64,000 nt of DNA from Pseudovibrio axinellae (GTDB lineage: Bacteria; Pseudomonadota; Alphaproteobacteria; Rhizobiales; Stappiaceae): positions 326,815 through 390,814 of the forward strand of contig NZ_FOFM01000003.1 in NCBI RefSeq assembly GCF_900110875.1, read 5' to 3'. Position numbers and translations under genes: made by a program. The notes under the pieces are model-generated. The model made no database searches and had not been told where the DNA came from. It saw only the letters and a list, made by a program, of their open reading frames with translations. The first letter of the stretch is position 1; each line of letters opens with the position of its first letter. Shown here in pieces: positions 39,356 through 47,745 of the stretch.

Positions 39356-39445
39356 GCCTAGGTCGTCTAATGATTGGAAGTTTTGGGATTAAGTGCTCAC
39401 AAAAATAACTGATTAGAGCGTAGGGCAGGTGAGCGAGACCTACAG

Positions 39446-39886
39446 ATGAGCGAGCGAGCAATGGCAACAGCAGAGTTGAAGCTTACAAAAAATCAGAGTC
39501 TGGTACTGGATTTGCTGTGTGCATCAGATGCGCCAATGAGTGCATACTCCATTTTGGATCAGCTTCGTTCAGAAGGTCTTCGTGCCCCATTGCAGGTATA
39601 TCGCGCACTCGACAAGCTTATCGGGCTAGGGGTGGTCCACCGCTTGGAGAGCATGAATGCCTTTGTAGCGTGCGCTCACCCGGCTTGCCATTCTGTCGAA
39701 ATGGTTGGTTTTGCTATATGTGAGTCCTGCGGTAAGGCGCTGGAATTCGCGGATAATGACGTTGTCGAAATTTTAAGCGGTTGGGCCAGGGCAAACGGTT
39801 TTGACGCGAAAACTACGTCCGTTGAGATTAAAGGGACTTGTGAAGCCTGCCAAAAAAAAGAGATCATACCGTCAGGAACTAAGTGA
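39446..39886 (+). CDS. zur: Zinc uptake regulator, Fur family
   Basis: Zur represses zinc import genes when zinc is bound. The 146-residue protein has a winged HTH (PMSAYSILDQLRSEGLRAPLQVYRALDKL, about 30-58). The structural zinc Cys pairs are C92xxC95 (ICESCGK) and C132xxC135 (CEACQ). The regulatory-site region includes CAHPACHSVEM. Its place directly after znuCB supports Zur rather than Fur. The 3' end overlaps the convergent downstream gene by 15 bp. Confidence 0.92.
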   Translation: MSERAMATAELKLTKNQSLVLDLLCASDAPMSAYSILDQLRSEGLRAPLQVYRALDKLIGLGVVHRLESMNAFVACAHPACHSVEMVGFAICESCGKALEFADNDVVEILSGWARANGFDAKTTSVEIKGTCEACQKKEIIPSGTK

Positions 39887-40621
39887 GAACCGGCGCCTAA
39901 GATCAAACAAACTCGGTACATCACTCTCTGTGTGATGCAGCTCAGACGGCTCGATCAAGTCCCGAGAAATCCAGTTAGTTGTATATAGTGGAGTTTTTTG
40001 AGGTCTTTTGGATGGGTGGCTACCAAATCCGCTACCATCAACAAGGATGAGATCTCTGGGCAGTTTTCGTCGAAGTTCCGAGAGGCTGGAAAATAGTAAG
40101 GACCTGTCTTTGCTGCATACCTGGAGCCCTGTTGCTCGCTCTGCCAACCGCGCAAACATATCCGGAAAAGCGCTGGTTCTTTCGCTTACAACATACCTCA
40201 GAAAAATGCCGGGCGAATAATCACCGAATAAGCTTATGATATCCTCTTCCGGGTGCACCTCGCCTACATTTCGAAAGGGGACATATAGAGCATTTTCGTT
40301 GTTATAAAACGCCTCATGACTCACTGTATTGAAGTGACCTTGCTGTTTGGAAGAAAAGGCAACACTGGATGCGCTCGATTTAGCCTCAGCAGCGTCGTTT
40401 ATAACTTGTAGGCCTCCGTCATACAGTGGGTCACCATACGCCAGCACAAGAGCGCCTGAGATGCGCTGGAAGCTCTGATCAAACTCCCTATCTGGTAATG
40501 GGCCAACGCTTAAGAGAAGATCAGAAGCGACAAGGGTACGTGTGGGAATTGGGCAAATGCCGCCATGATCACTCCAGATGACCTCAAGGTCACTCAAACT
40601 GGCAAAGTCGCTTAGCTGCAC
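39872..40621 (-). CDS. Hypothetical protein
   Basis: This is a 249-residue open frame with ordinary soluble composition, no signal peptide and no membrane helix. I recognise no family. Features are a Ser/Ala-rich patch near residue 80 (AEAKSSASSVAFSS), a middle VPFRNVGEVHPEEDIISLFGDYSPG, and a basic-acidic mixed C-terminus. It is convergent with zur and overlaps its 3' end by 15 bp. It lies alone on its strand, 252 bp downstream of the LuxR-type gene. Even codon use and length support a real gene. Confidence 0.6.
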   Translation of the reverse strand: MQLSDFASLSDLEVIWSDHGGICPIPTRTLVASDLLLSVGPLPDREFDQSFQRISGALVLAYGDPLYDGGLQVINDAAEAKSSASSVAFSSKQQGHFNTVSHEAFYNNENALYVPFRNVGEVHPEEDIISLFGDYSPGIFLRYVVSERTSAFPDMFARLAERATGLQVCSKDRSLLFSSLSELRRKLPRDLILVDGSGFGSHPSKRPQKTPLYTTNWISRDLIEPSELHHTESDVPSLFDLRRRFSLSS

Positions 40622-40744
40622 AGTTTTCTAGTCCTCTTTAATAGGAAGCCCGGCCTTGGGTGCGGACAGGTCCATATTGCGGAAAAACTAACGTCACGGC
40701 AAGTGAGCTGTCGGCGGAAAAAGGTGATTTGGGAAAACAAGCTA

Positions 40745-40802
40745 CTTGCTGTGGCAAGAGCGCTACAGCAACGCCAACTGTTGGACTTGTCGTTGCTGTA
40801 GC
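40745..40802. repeat. Tandem strong hairpins in a gene-free gap
   Basis: The first hairpin is CTTGC-TGTG-GCAAG (40745-40758). The second has perfect 12-bp arms, GCTACAGCAACG (40762-40773) and CGTTGCTGTAGC (40791-40802); its loop contains the smaller CCAA-CTG-TTGG. No U-run follows on either strand, so these are not standard terminators. They lie in the 252-bp gap after the LuxR-type gene. Confidence 0.6.
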
Positions 40803-40873
40803 CTCCGCAAAAGGAAGGAAAAAGCTCTGTGGCGAGGGAGCGGGATTCTCGTCACACAGGTGTGCGGTTCAAG

Positions 40874-41674
40874 TTACGGGGCAGCAACATACGTTGTATG
40901 CAAAGAGCCAGCTGGCGTCACACCTGCACCCGCAATCTTATAATCGTTTCCAGCGCGGCGTGAATTAGATTTGGCATTGTTCGCTTTCCGACTCCCACCG
41001 CGATAGTCTACATTGATGCCAAGTTCATTGATCATCGCCACAAGTTGAGAGCGGGAATAGAAGCCCAAAGTGCTCAGCAATGCCGATACGTGATGTTTGA
41101 CAGTTGCTTCAGAGATGCCGAGCTCATGAGCGATCTGTTTGTTCAACTTACCTTCTTTCAGGTATGTCAAAATTGTAGCCTGACGGCGTGTTAAGTTAGC
41201 AAGACCCTCGTAAAAGTCGATACTAAAGGTCGTCTGTGCTTCTTCTTCATCAGTGTCTATTTCGACGGTGCCACCAGTCAGAATGGCCTTGAAGACAGAG
41301 AAATCTGCGGTCTTGGGCACAGCGGCATTCGCGCCACTTGCAATAAAGTAATCAGACAGGCCCGGGTTATCTTGCTCAAGCAGCATAACAAGGCTGGAAA
41401 TCTCGTAGGTTTCCAGCAATGCGGATGCGGTGCCTAGACCCGGTGCGCCTTTCATGCGTGGATTCACGAGCACAACCGCAGAAGGGTGAAGTTCTACCCA
41501 GGTCTGTAGCTCGGAGAAACTCTTGGTCACAAGAACATTCACTCCGTGGCACTCATTCGAGTAGATGCTCGCAAGTGCTCTGGAAAATGCCGGATGTGGA
41601 TCACCGATAATGACAGTGTGCATGGAAACCTTCTCCCTTAGGGTTCCAACAGTGGTCTGACGCTCCCGATACAT
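40874..41674 (-). CDS. LuxR-family regulator with a degenerate receiver domain
   Basis: This 266-residue protein has a CheY-like receiver domain (residues about 18-140) and a LuxR HTH (LTRRQATILTYLKEGKLNKQIA then ELGISEATVKHHVSALLSTLG, about 175-220). At the phosphoacceptor position, where family members have Asp, it has N71 (VVLVNPRMKG). The spacing to the conserved Lys (K121) is the usual 50 residues. It may therefore work without phosphorylation. A very good Shine-Dalgarno (AGGGAGG) precedes ATG 41674. A 40-residue basic tail follows the HTH. No histidine kinase is adjacent. Confidence 0.85.
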   Translation of the reverse strand: MYRERQTTVGTLREKVSMHTVIIGDPHPAFSRALASIYSNECHGVNVLVTKSFSELQTWVELHPSAVVLVNPRMKGAPGLGTASALLETYEISSLVMLLEQDNPGLSDYFIASGANAAVPKTADFSVFKAILTGGTVEIDTDEEEAQTTFSIDFYEGLANLTRRQATILTYLKEGKLNKQIAHELGISEATVKHHVSALLSTLGFYSRSQLVAMINELGINVDYRGGSRKANNAKSNSRRAGNDYKIAGAGVTPAGSLHTTYVAAP

Positions 41675-41771
41675 AATTTCTCCTCCCTAAACTATGCACT
41701 ACGTGTTTCGTCGTATCTCTTGAAAAAAATACATGCATATGGTTTTTTTACAAGCGTTGTTGTGAGGGGCC

Positions 41772-42419
41772 ATGCAAAATAATTTTCAAGACATCAGTCA
41801 AACGCGAAAAACTACTCAGGCAGAAAAAAGTGATCGCATGCGGAAGGAGATCCTCCTTGCTGCTATTTGTTGTTTGCACGAATTCGGCTATCACCGTGCA
41901 TCTATTAAGAAAATTACTGAAAAGACCAGATTTTCTCAGGGTGCGCTGCAACATCATTTTCCGACAAAAGAAGACTTGATGGTCTTTGTTTTGCAAAGAT
42001 TGCTCTCAAAATCCGTACGGTTAACTTTAGAGTGGTTGAATGAAATCAATGAGGATAAAAGCAGAATTTCTGAGCTAACTATCAAATGGTGGACGAATCA
42101 GGCGAACTCTCCAGAGTACCTCACCATGATGGAGATTCTTGTTGCAGCGCGAACAGAGGACACGTTGCGTCGCCGCATCAAACCCACTTTTGACAACTTT
42201 GCAAGAGTCACGGATGACCGTATTCTGGCGATATTTGATAGCAAGAAAATCAGTCAATCAACTGCACGAACGCTTATCTCAGCCTCCCGTCACATAATGA
42301 CTGGGCTGATTACTGCAGATGGATTGTTTATGAAGGAAGAGGAAAAGCAGGCCTATATCGAGCATTGGGCCGTGTTTTTACAACAGCTTTTTGAGCGCAA
42401 AATGCAAGAGCATGTGTAG
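41772..42419 (+). CDS. TetR-family transcriptional regulator
   Basis: This 215-residue protein has the TetR N-terminal HTH (RASIKKITEKTRFSQGALQHHFPTKEDLMVFV, about 45-75), including the typical GALQHHFPTKEDL turn. The C-terminal ligand domain is not assigned. It is divergent to the LuxR-type gene with a 97-bp gap between them, so they may share a control region. Its ligand and targets are unknown. Confidence 0.88.
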   Translation: MQNNFQDISQTRKTTQAEKSDRMRKEILLAAICCLHEFGYHRASIKKITEKTRFSQGALQHHFPTKEDLMVFVLQRLLSKSVRLTLEWLNEINEDKSRISELTIKWWTNQANSPEYLTMMEILVAARTEDTLRRRIKPTFDNFARVTDDRILAIFDSKKISQSTARTLISASRHIMTGLITADGLFMKEEEKQAYIEHWAVFLQQLFERKMQEHV

Positions 42420-42437
42420 ACTTTAGTCTATATAGCA

Positions 42438-42457
42438 TTCGGGCATTTAAGCCCGAA
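42438..42457. terminator. Hairpin between the TetR and SCP2 genes
   Basis: TTCGGGC (42438-42444) and GCCCGAA (42451-42457) form a perfect 7-bp stem with a 6-nt loop between convergent genes. The U-tract is poor. Confidence 0.45.
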
Positions 42458-42480
42458 CGCAGAATTTATCACAACTGTTT

Positions 42481-42762
42481 TTAGATCAGTTGGCTCAGCT
42501 TCATAGCAATGCTCATGTCACCATCAATAGTGAACTTGCCTTGCATGAATGCAGCTGTTGGGTCCAGGTCGCCAGCAACCAGAGACTGGAGGTCCTCGAA
42601 GGAAACACCGATGGTGCAATCAGCTTCCTGATTGTCAGTGGAGATTGAATTACCATCAATCACCAGTACGCCTTCGTCGCCACAATCAAACTTGATTGAG
42701 TTACCAAAGTCGCTGGCTTCAACCTTGCCCTTCAAGTTGTTTACAATTGCTTCCATGCTCAT
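42481..42762 (-). CDS. SCP2 sterol-transfer-like small protein
   Basis: This 93-residue protein matches the SCP2 lipid-binding fold: an early strand set (GNSIKFDCGDEGVLVIDG), ADCTIGVSFEDLQSLVAGDLDPTAAFMQGKF and the ending DGDMSIAMKLSQLI. Such small proteins bind fatty acyl chains or sterol-like lipids. ATG 42762 is preferred to ATG 42777 because GGAGGGAGCAAAA lies directly before it. It is monocistronic; its partner is unknown, though a long-chain acyl-CoA ligase is encoded 5 kb away. Confidence 0.85.
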   Translation of the reverse strand: MSMEAIVNNLKGKVEASDFGNSIKFDCGDEGVLVIDGNSISTDNQEADCTIGVSFEDLQSLVAGDLDPTAAFMQGKFTIDGDMSIAMKLSQLI

Positions 42763-42948
42763 TTTTGCTCCCTCCATCTGCTAAATTGCAGTGTTTGATA
42801 AATTTTGACAGGTGCCTATGATGTATTTCATAACTCACTATGTATTACGCAACAGGCATCTTGTTAACGTAAGCGTAATCCACTGCGCGGCGATTGTAAA
42901 GTCATCAGATTGCGCTTCTTTCGGTTAACGTGTGCTGCCTTAGTAGGG

Positions 42949-43311
42949 TTATGAAACTAACTGATCAGCGATGCTCTTTGTTTTCTCTGTGACAATGTCG
43001 CCAGTGTGCTTTGTTGAGACGGGCTCGGTTAAGACAATCCAGCACTCTTCATCTGCAACAAGGTTATGCATGACGCCTTTTGGCACGACGTGAAAGTCGC
43101 CTTGATTCAGTTTTAAGCTGTTGTTCTCGTACTCAATAGTGAGGTTTCCCTTCACTATGTAGAAAAGCTCATCTTCGCCATCGTGTTTGTGCCAAGCGAG
43201 GTCGCCTTTTACTTTCGCCACTTTTACGTACTGATCATTTACCTGAGCGACCACTTTGGGGGACCAATATTCAGTAACGGTTTCAAACTCGGAAATAAAA
43301 TTTCCAACCAT
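42949..43311 (-). CDS. Cupin domain protein
   Basis: This 120-residue single-domain cupin has motif 1 WHKHDGEDELFYIVKGN (about 40-56) and motif 2 QGDFHVVPKGVMHNLVAD (about 70-87). The His and Glu residues can bind a metal. Small cupins of this kind can be isomerases, dioxygenases or sensors, and the sequence does not decide. It stands alone between an SCP2 gene and a divergent pseudouridine synthase. Confidence 0.82.
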   Translation of the reverse strand: MVGNFISEFETVTEYWSPKVVAQVNDQYVKVAKVKGDLAWHKHDGEDELFYIVKGNLTIEYENNSLKLNQGDFHVVPKGVMHNLVADEECWIVLTEPVSTKHTGDIVTEKTKSIADQLVS

Positions 43312-43425
43312 TAAATGCCTCGTGTGCTTAAACTACTTATTGCATATGGGGAGGTCAGCTAAACGACACAATGCCTTGTGGTGCATATCCGTTGACCTTT
43401 GCTAATGAGGCGCTATAAGCGCCGC

Positions 43426-44130
43426 ATGAATAGTCCCAGTGCACCTTTTATATACGCCCCTCCAACGTCTCCCTTCCTCACGGTTGTCCATCATGATGAG
43501 CAATTATTGGTACTCAATAAGCCAAGTGGATTACTGAGTGTTCCGGGGCGAGCCGAAGCGCATAAAGATTGCCTGGAAGCGAGGGCACAATCCATTTATC
43601 CAACGGCCACAACAGTGCATCGACTGGATATGGATACCTCCGGCTTGCTTGTCATGGCTATGAACAAAGAGGCACACAGGCATGTTGGTCTCCAGTTTGA
43701 AAAGCGCATGACGCGCAAAACATATATTGCACGTATCTGGGGGCACCCCGGTGATGATGCGGGAGAAGTTAATCTCCCGTTACGCTGTGATTGGCCAAAC
43801 CGTCCCAAACAAATGGTTGATCATGAGTTAGGCCGTTCTGCGTTGACGCGATGGGAAGTAATGAGCCGCGAGGAAAAGACGACCCTAATGAAGCTGATGC
43901 CAGTTACGGGGCGCTCACATCAACTCCGTGTTCATATGCTAGCACTGGGGCATCCGATTGTTGGAGATCGCTTATATGCAGAAGGTGAGGCACTCTCATT
44001 CTCCGGCCGTCTGAATCTGCACGCTCAAACACTTGAACTACGGCACCCAATTGGTGGGGAGTACAATACCTTTACTGCGGCTTGCCCATTCTTCGATTTA
44101 GGACCTTCAGCTGAAGGGTGTATTTGCTAA
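43426..44130 (+). CDS. RluA-family RNA pseudouridine synthase
   Basis: This 234-residue enzyme changes uridine to pseudouridine in rRNA or tRNA. The catalytic motif TVHRLDMDTSGLLVMAMN (Asp in HRLDMDTSG) lies near residue 65. NKPSGLLSVPGR precedes it and the KLMPVTGRSHQLRVHMLALGHPIVGD block follows. There is no N-terminal S4 domain, so it is like RluA (23S U746/tRNA U32) rather than RluC/D. ATG 43426 is chosen; in-frame ATG 43405 and TTG 43399 also exist. Confidence 0.87.
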   Translation: MNSPSAPFIYAPPTSPFLTVVHHDEQLLVLNKPSGLLSVPGRAEAHKDCLEARAQSIYPTATTVHRLDMDTSGLLVMAMNKEAHRHVGLQFEKRMTRKTYIARIWGHPGDDAGEVNLPLRCDWPNRPKQMVDHELGRSALTRWEVMSREEKTTLMKLMPVTGRSHQLRVHMLALGHPIVGDRLYAEGEALSFSGRLNLHAQTLELRHPIGGEYNTFTAACPFFDLGPSAEGCIC

Positions 44131-44634
44131 ATTTGTAATAATTAGTCCTATTACATAGGTGTGTTTCCGTGCATTGTGCATGTGGTCCACGCATTAAGCA
44201 ATCTATAAGTGTAATTGCCGACAGGAAATTCGCTTTGAAGGCACTTTCACACACATTAGGTCAGTAGACTTGTCCTGATGACTGCTCTCTTATTATATAT
44301 ATGGCTGTATTTAGGTAACTAATTGAAAAATAACATTAATATAGCCCACGTTAAATAGGGTAACTGTATGCAGAATTATACAATATGCGCCAAATAGCCT
44401 TATTTTAAAGGTGAAGCCGCCCTATTTGTTCAAAACCAAAGATCTAAAAGCTGGGTTTTATGACACCCTATTCATATATCTCAGATTTTTGACTTAGGTC
44501 ATGAGCTACGTGGCAATTTTGACCCAATAATACCTGCGTTGAACAGAAGAACGGCTTCCTCCTTTAAGCTGTTTTGTGACAAATATGAACAGTGTGTCAC
44601 GTTTCTGCTTCGGATTTTGCCTACGGAGAAGCAC
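44131..44634. other. Long regulatory gap upstream of adhE
   Basis: This 504-bp A+T-rich gap has no gene I can support. It contains an FNR-like box at 44489-44502. The promoter and a 5' leader of adhE should lie in its right half. Confidence 0.5.
44489..44502. promoter_or_regulatory. FNR/FixK-like box upstream of adhE
   Basis: TTGAC-TTAG-GTCAT matches the FNR/FixK pattern TTGAC/T-N4-G/ATCAA with one mismatch at the last base. It lies 133 bp before the adhE start. AdhE is needed in fermentation, so control by an oxygen-sensing FNR-type protein is plausible. Confidence 0.5.
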
Positions 44635-47304
44635 ATGCCTGTAACTAATCGCGAAGAATTAGACGCCCTGGTCGCTCGGGTTAAAAAAGCACAACGAATC
44701 TACGCAACATACACTCAGGAGCAGGTAGATAAAATCTTCCGCGCAGCCGCGTTGGCTGCAGCAGATGCTCGTATCCCACTCTCCCGCATGGCGGTTGAAG
44801 AGACAGGTATGGGTGTTATGGAAGATAAGGTTATCAAAAACCAGTTTGCATCTGAGTATATTTATAACAAATACAAGGACGAGCGGACCTGCGGCATCCT
44901 TGCTGAAGATGAAACCTTCGGAACAATCACCATCGCTGAACCGACTGGTTTGATTTGCGGTATCGTTCCAACGACAAACCCAACCTCTACCGCTATCTTT
45001 AAAGCACTCATTTCTTTGAAGACCCGAAACGGTATCATCTTCAGCCCGCACCCACGTGCAAAGCTGGCAACCAACGAAGCAGCTCGTATCGTACTGGAAG
45101 CAGCTATTAAAGCAGGTGCGCCAAAAGACATCATCGGCTGGATCGATGTTCCAACCGTGGAACTCTCCAACGCTCTGATGACACACGAGGAGATCAACCT
45201 GATCCTTGCAACCGGCGGTCCAGGCATGGTGAAGGCTGCTTATTCCTCCGGTAAACCAGCGATTGGCGTGGGTGCCGGTAATACACCAGTTGTCGTTGAC
45301 GAGTTCGCTGATGTGAAGCGCCTTGTTGCCTCTGTTCTTATGTCCAAAACATTCGATAACGGTGTGATCTGTGCATCCGAGCAGTCTGTGATCGTCGTTG
45401 AAGAAATCTATGAGCAAGTTAAAGAACGCTTTTCTAGCCATAAGGGCTACATCCTGAAAGGCAAGGAACTGCAAGCTGTTAAAGACGTGTTGCTGAAGAA
45501 CGGCGCACTCAACGCAGCTATTGTTGGTCAACCAGCAGCCAAAATCGCTGAAATGGCAGGCGTAAAAGTTCCAGAAGACACAAAAATCTTGATCGGCGAA
45601 GTCTCCGAAGCAAGTGAAGCGGAAGCCTTCGCACACGAAAAGCTGTCTCCGACTCTGGCTATGTACAAAGCCAAGAACTTCGATGCTGCATGTGACATTG
45701 CTGAGAAACTGGTGGTTATGGGTGGTATCGGGCATACCTCCGTATTTTACACCGACCAGGACCGCTGCGAAGATCGTGTCAAAGAGTTCGGTCGTCGCAT
45801 GAAGACCGCTCGTATTCTTATCAACTCTCCGGCCTCTCATGGCGGTATTGGTGACCTTTACAACTTTTCCCTTGCTCCTTCCCTCACACTGGGTTGTGGC
45901 TCTTGGGGTGGTAACTCCATCAGTGAGAACGTTGGTCCCAAGCACTTGATCAACAAGAAGACTGTTGCGAAGCGAGCTGAAAACATGCTGTGGCACAAAC
46001 TGCCAGAATCCATCTACTTCCGTCGTGGCTGTCTGCCAATCGCTTTGGGTGATCTGGAAGGCAAAAAACGTGCATTGATCGTAACAGACGGCTTCCTCTT
46101 CAAGAACGGTTACACAGACGAAACTGTACGTGTTCTAAAAAGCCTTGGTATGGAAACGGACGTCTTTTACGAAGTAGAAGCAGACCCAACACTTTCCACC
46201 GTTCGCAAAGGCGCAGATCTGTGTAAAGCGTTTAAGCCAGACGTCATCATCGCAATTGGCGGCGGCTCTCCAATGGATGCTGCAAAGATCATGTGGGTCA
46301 TGTATGAGCATCCAGAAGTCGACTTTGCAGATCTGGCTTTGCGCTTCATGGATATTCGTAAACGTATCTACAAGTTCCCTAAAATGGGTGAAAAAGCCAA
46401 GATGGTTGCTATTCCAACCACCTCTGGTACCGGTTCTGAAGTTACTCCCTTCGCGGTTGTAACGGATGATGAAACCGGCATGAAATACCCAATCGCTGAT
46501 TATGAACTTACACCAAACATGGCGATTGTTGATGCTAACCTTGTCATGAACATGCCAAAGTCTCTTACAGCTTTTGGCGGCATCGATGCCATCACCCATG
46601 CGACAGAAGCTTACGCCTCTGTTCTGGCTAACGAATACTCCGACGGGCAGGCTTTGCAGGCACTTAAACTGCTGAAAGAGAACCTGGTTGAATCCTACGA
46701 GAAAGGGGCTGAAGCGCCCGTCGCTCGTGAGAAGGTTCACAACGGAGCAACGATAGCCGGTATCGCGTTTGCAAACGCATTCTTGGGTGTTTGTCACTCT
46801 ATCGCTCATAAAGTAGGCGCTGCCTTCCATGTGCCACATGGTCTGGCAAACGCGATGCTGATTTCTAACGTGATCCGCTACAACGCGAACGATAACCCAA
46901 CAAAGCAGACAGCCTTTTCTCAGTATGATCGCCCGCAAGCAAAGTGTCGTTACGGTGAGATTGCTGACCATCTTGGTCTGACCGTTCCCGGCGATGACCG
47001 TGAGGTTAAGGTTGAAAAGCTCGTTGCGTGGATTGAAAGCGTTAAGAAGTCTCTTGAGATCCCTGCAAGCTTCAAAGAGCTGGGTATTCCTGAGGACTTG
47101 TTCATGGCGAAACTCGATGAAGTCGCAGTAGAAGCGTTTGATGATCAGTGCACTGGTGCAAACCCGCGCTACCCATTGATCGACGAAATCAAACAGCTCC
47201 TTCTCGACGGTTACTACGGTCGCGTCTATGTAGAGGGCCGCGCGGAGGATGTTGTAGACCTTGCTCAGGAAAAGGCTAAAAAGGCGACTAAAGCGAAAGC
47301 TTAA
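44635..47304 (+). CDS. adhE: Bifunctional acetaldehyde-CoA / alcohol dehydrogenase
   Basis: AdhE reduces acetyl-CoA to acetaldehyde and then to ethanol, regenerating two NAD in fermentation. The 889-residue protein has an N-terminal aldehyde dehydrogenase domain with catalytic C246 (NGVICASEQS), then a linker. The C-terminal iron alcohol dehydrogenase has AIGGGSPMDAAKIMWVMYE, GGIDAITHATEAYAS and HKVGAAFHVPHGLANAM, holding the metal ligands. ATG 44635 has GGAG upstream and gives the standard N-terminus; the frame runs 96 bp further up. It is a single gene with a strong terminator after it. The enzyme implies a facultatively fermentative life. Confidence 0.96.
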   Translation: MPVTNREELDALVARVKKAQRIYATYTQEQVDKIFRAAALAAADARIPLSRMAVEETGMGVMEDKVIKNQFASEYIYNKYKDERTCGILAEDETFGTITIAEPTGLICGIVPTTNPTSTAIFKALISLKTRNGIIFSPHPRAKLATNEAARIVLEAAIKAGAPKDIIGWIDVPTVELSNALMTHEEINLILATGGPGMVKAAYSSGKPAIGVGAGNTPVVVDEFADVKRLVASVLMSKTFDNGVICASEQSVIVVEEIYEQVKERFSSHKGYILKGKELQAVKDVLLKNGALNAAIVGQPAAKIAEMAGVKVPEDTKILIGEVSEASEAEAFAHEKLSPTLAMYKAKNFDAACDIAEKLVVMGGIGHTSVFYTDQDRCEDRVKEFGRRMKTARILINSPASHGGIGDLYNFSLAPSLTLGCGSWGGNSISENVGPKHLINKKTVAKRAENMLWHKLPESIYFRRGCLPIALGDLEGKKRALIVTDGFLFKNGYTDETVRVLKSLGMETDVFYEVEADPTLSTVRKGADLCKAFKPDVIIAIGGGSPMDAAKIMWVMYEHPEVDFADLALRFMDIRKRIYKFPKMGEKAKMVAIPTTSGTGSEVTPFAVVTDDETGMKYPIADYELTPNMAIVDANLVMNMPKSLTAFGGIDAITHATEAYASVLANEYSDGQALQALKLLKENLVESYEKGAEAPVAREKVHNGATIAGIAFANAFLGVCHSIAHKVGAAFHVPHGLANAMLISNVIRYNANDNPTKQTAFSQYDRPQAKCRYGEIADHLGLTVPGDDREVKVEKLVAWIESVKKSLEIPASFKELGIPEDLFMAKLDEVAVEAFDDQCTGANPRYPLIDEIKQLLLDGYYGRVYVEGRAEDVVDLAQEKAKKATKAKA

Positions 47305-47745
47305 GTCCATAGCCAAAACTGCAAGCTAAACATTGCGGCTCGAAAAAAGACCCCGGGGCATCAGCTCTGGGGTTTTTGTTTGCCCACTAAGTAAGAGTTG
47401 CGGCAATGCCACAGCAAGCTTCAGGAAGATGTCGTAGCGTTCAAAGTCTATTCCGTTAATTAACGTGTTTTGCTAGGGATTACTGCCTAGTTTAACAGTG
47501 TGAGAAATCAATTTTGCCTTTGTAATTACCGGTCTCTTTTCGTCTATCATTGTTCCGCAAAAGGCATTTTTGCGGCGCGTTTTCTGTTGCGCGGATGGTG
47601 GCATGAGACCGGTTTGGCCTCGTGATTTCTGGCACGATCCCCGAGCACTACTGCGTGCTGCTTCCTATAAAATCCTGAGCCTTACCGTGTGCTGTAACGG
47701 CGTCATGCTGAGCATCCGCTTTTTGACAAGTGGAAATCTAAAAGC
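47305..47745. other. Gap between adhE and the DUF1062 gene
   Basis: This 441-bp region contains the adhE terminator. It also holds a second hairpin with 8-bp arms, CCGCAAAA (47555-47562) and TTTTGCGG (47568-47575). A short frame starting near 47570 is not supported by any recognised family. Confidence 0.45.
47343..47378 (+). terminator. Rho-independent terminator of adhE
   Basis: A stem with outer arms ACCCC (47350-47354) and GGGGT (47369-47373) is flanked by A-rich sequence before and TTTTT after, with further pairing inside (GGGGC / GCTCT). Confidence 0.75.

Noticed and set aside
44659..45996. A 445-codon open frame on the minus strand inside adhE
   Set aside because: It lies fully antisense to a clearly identified AdhE and its translation (Cys/Phe/Trp-rich) matches no family; it is a codon-usage shadow. 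The 393-codon frame at 46135-47316 is the same case.
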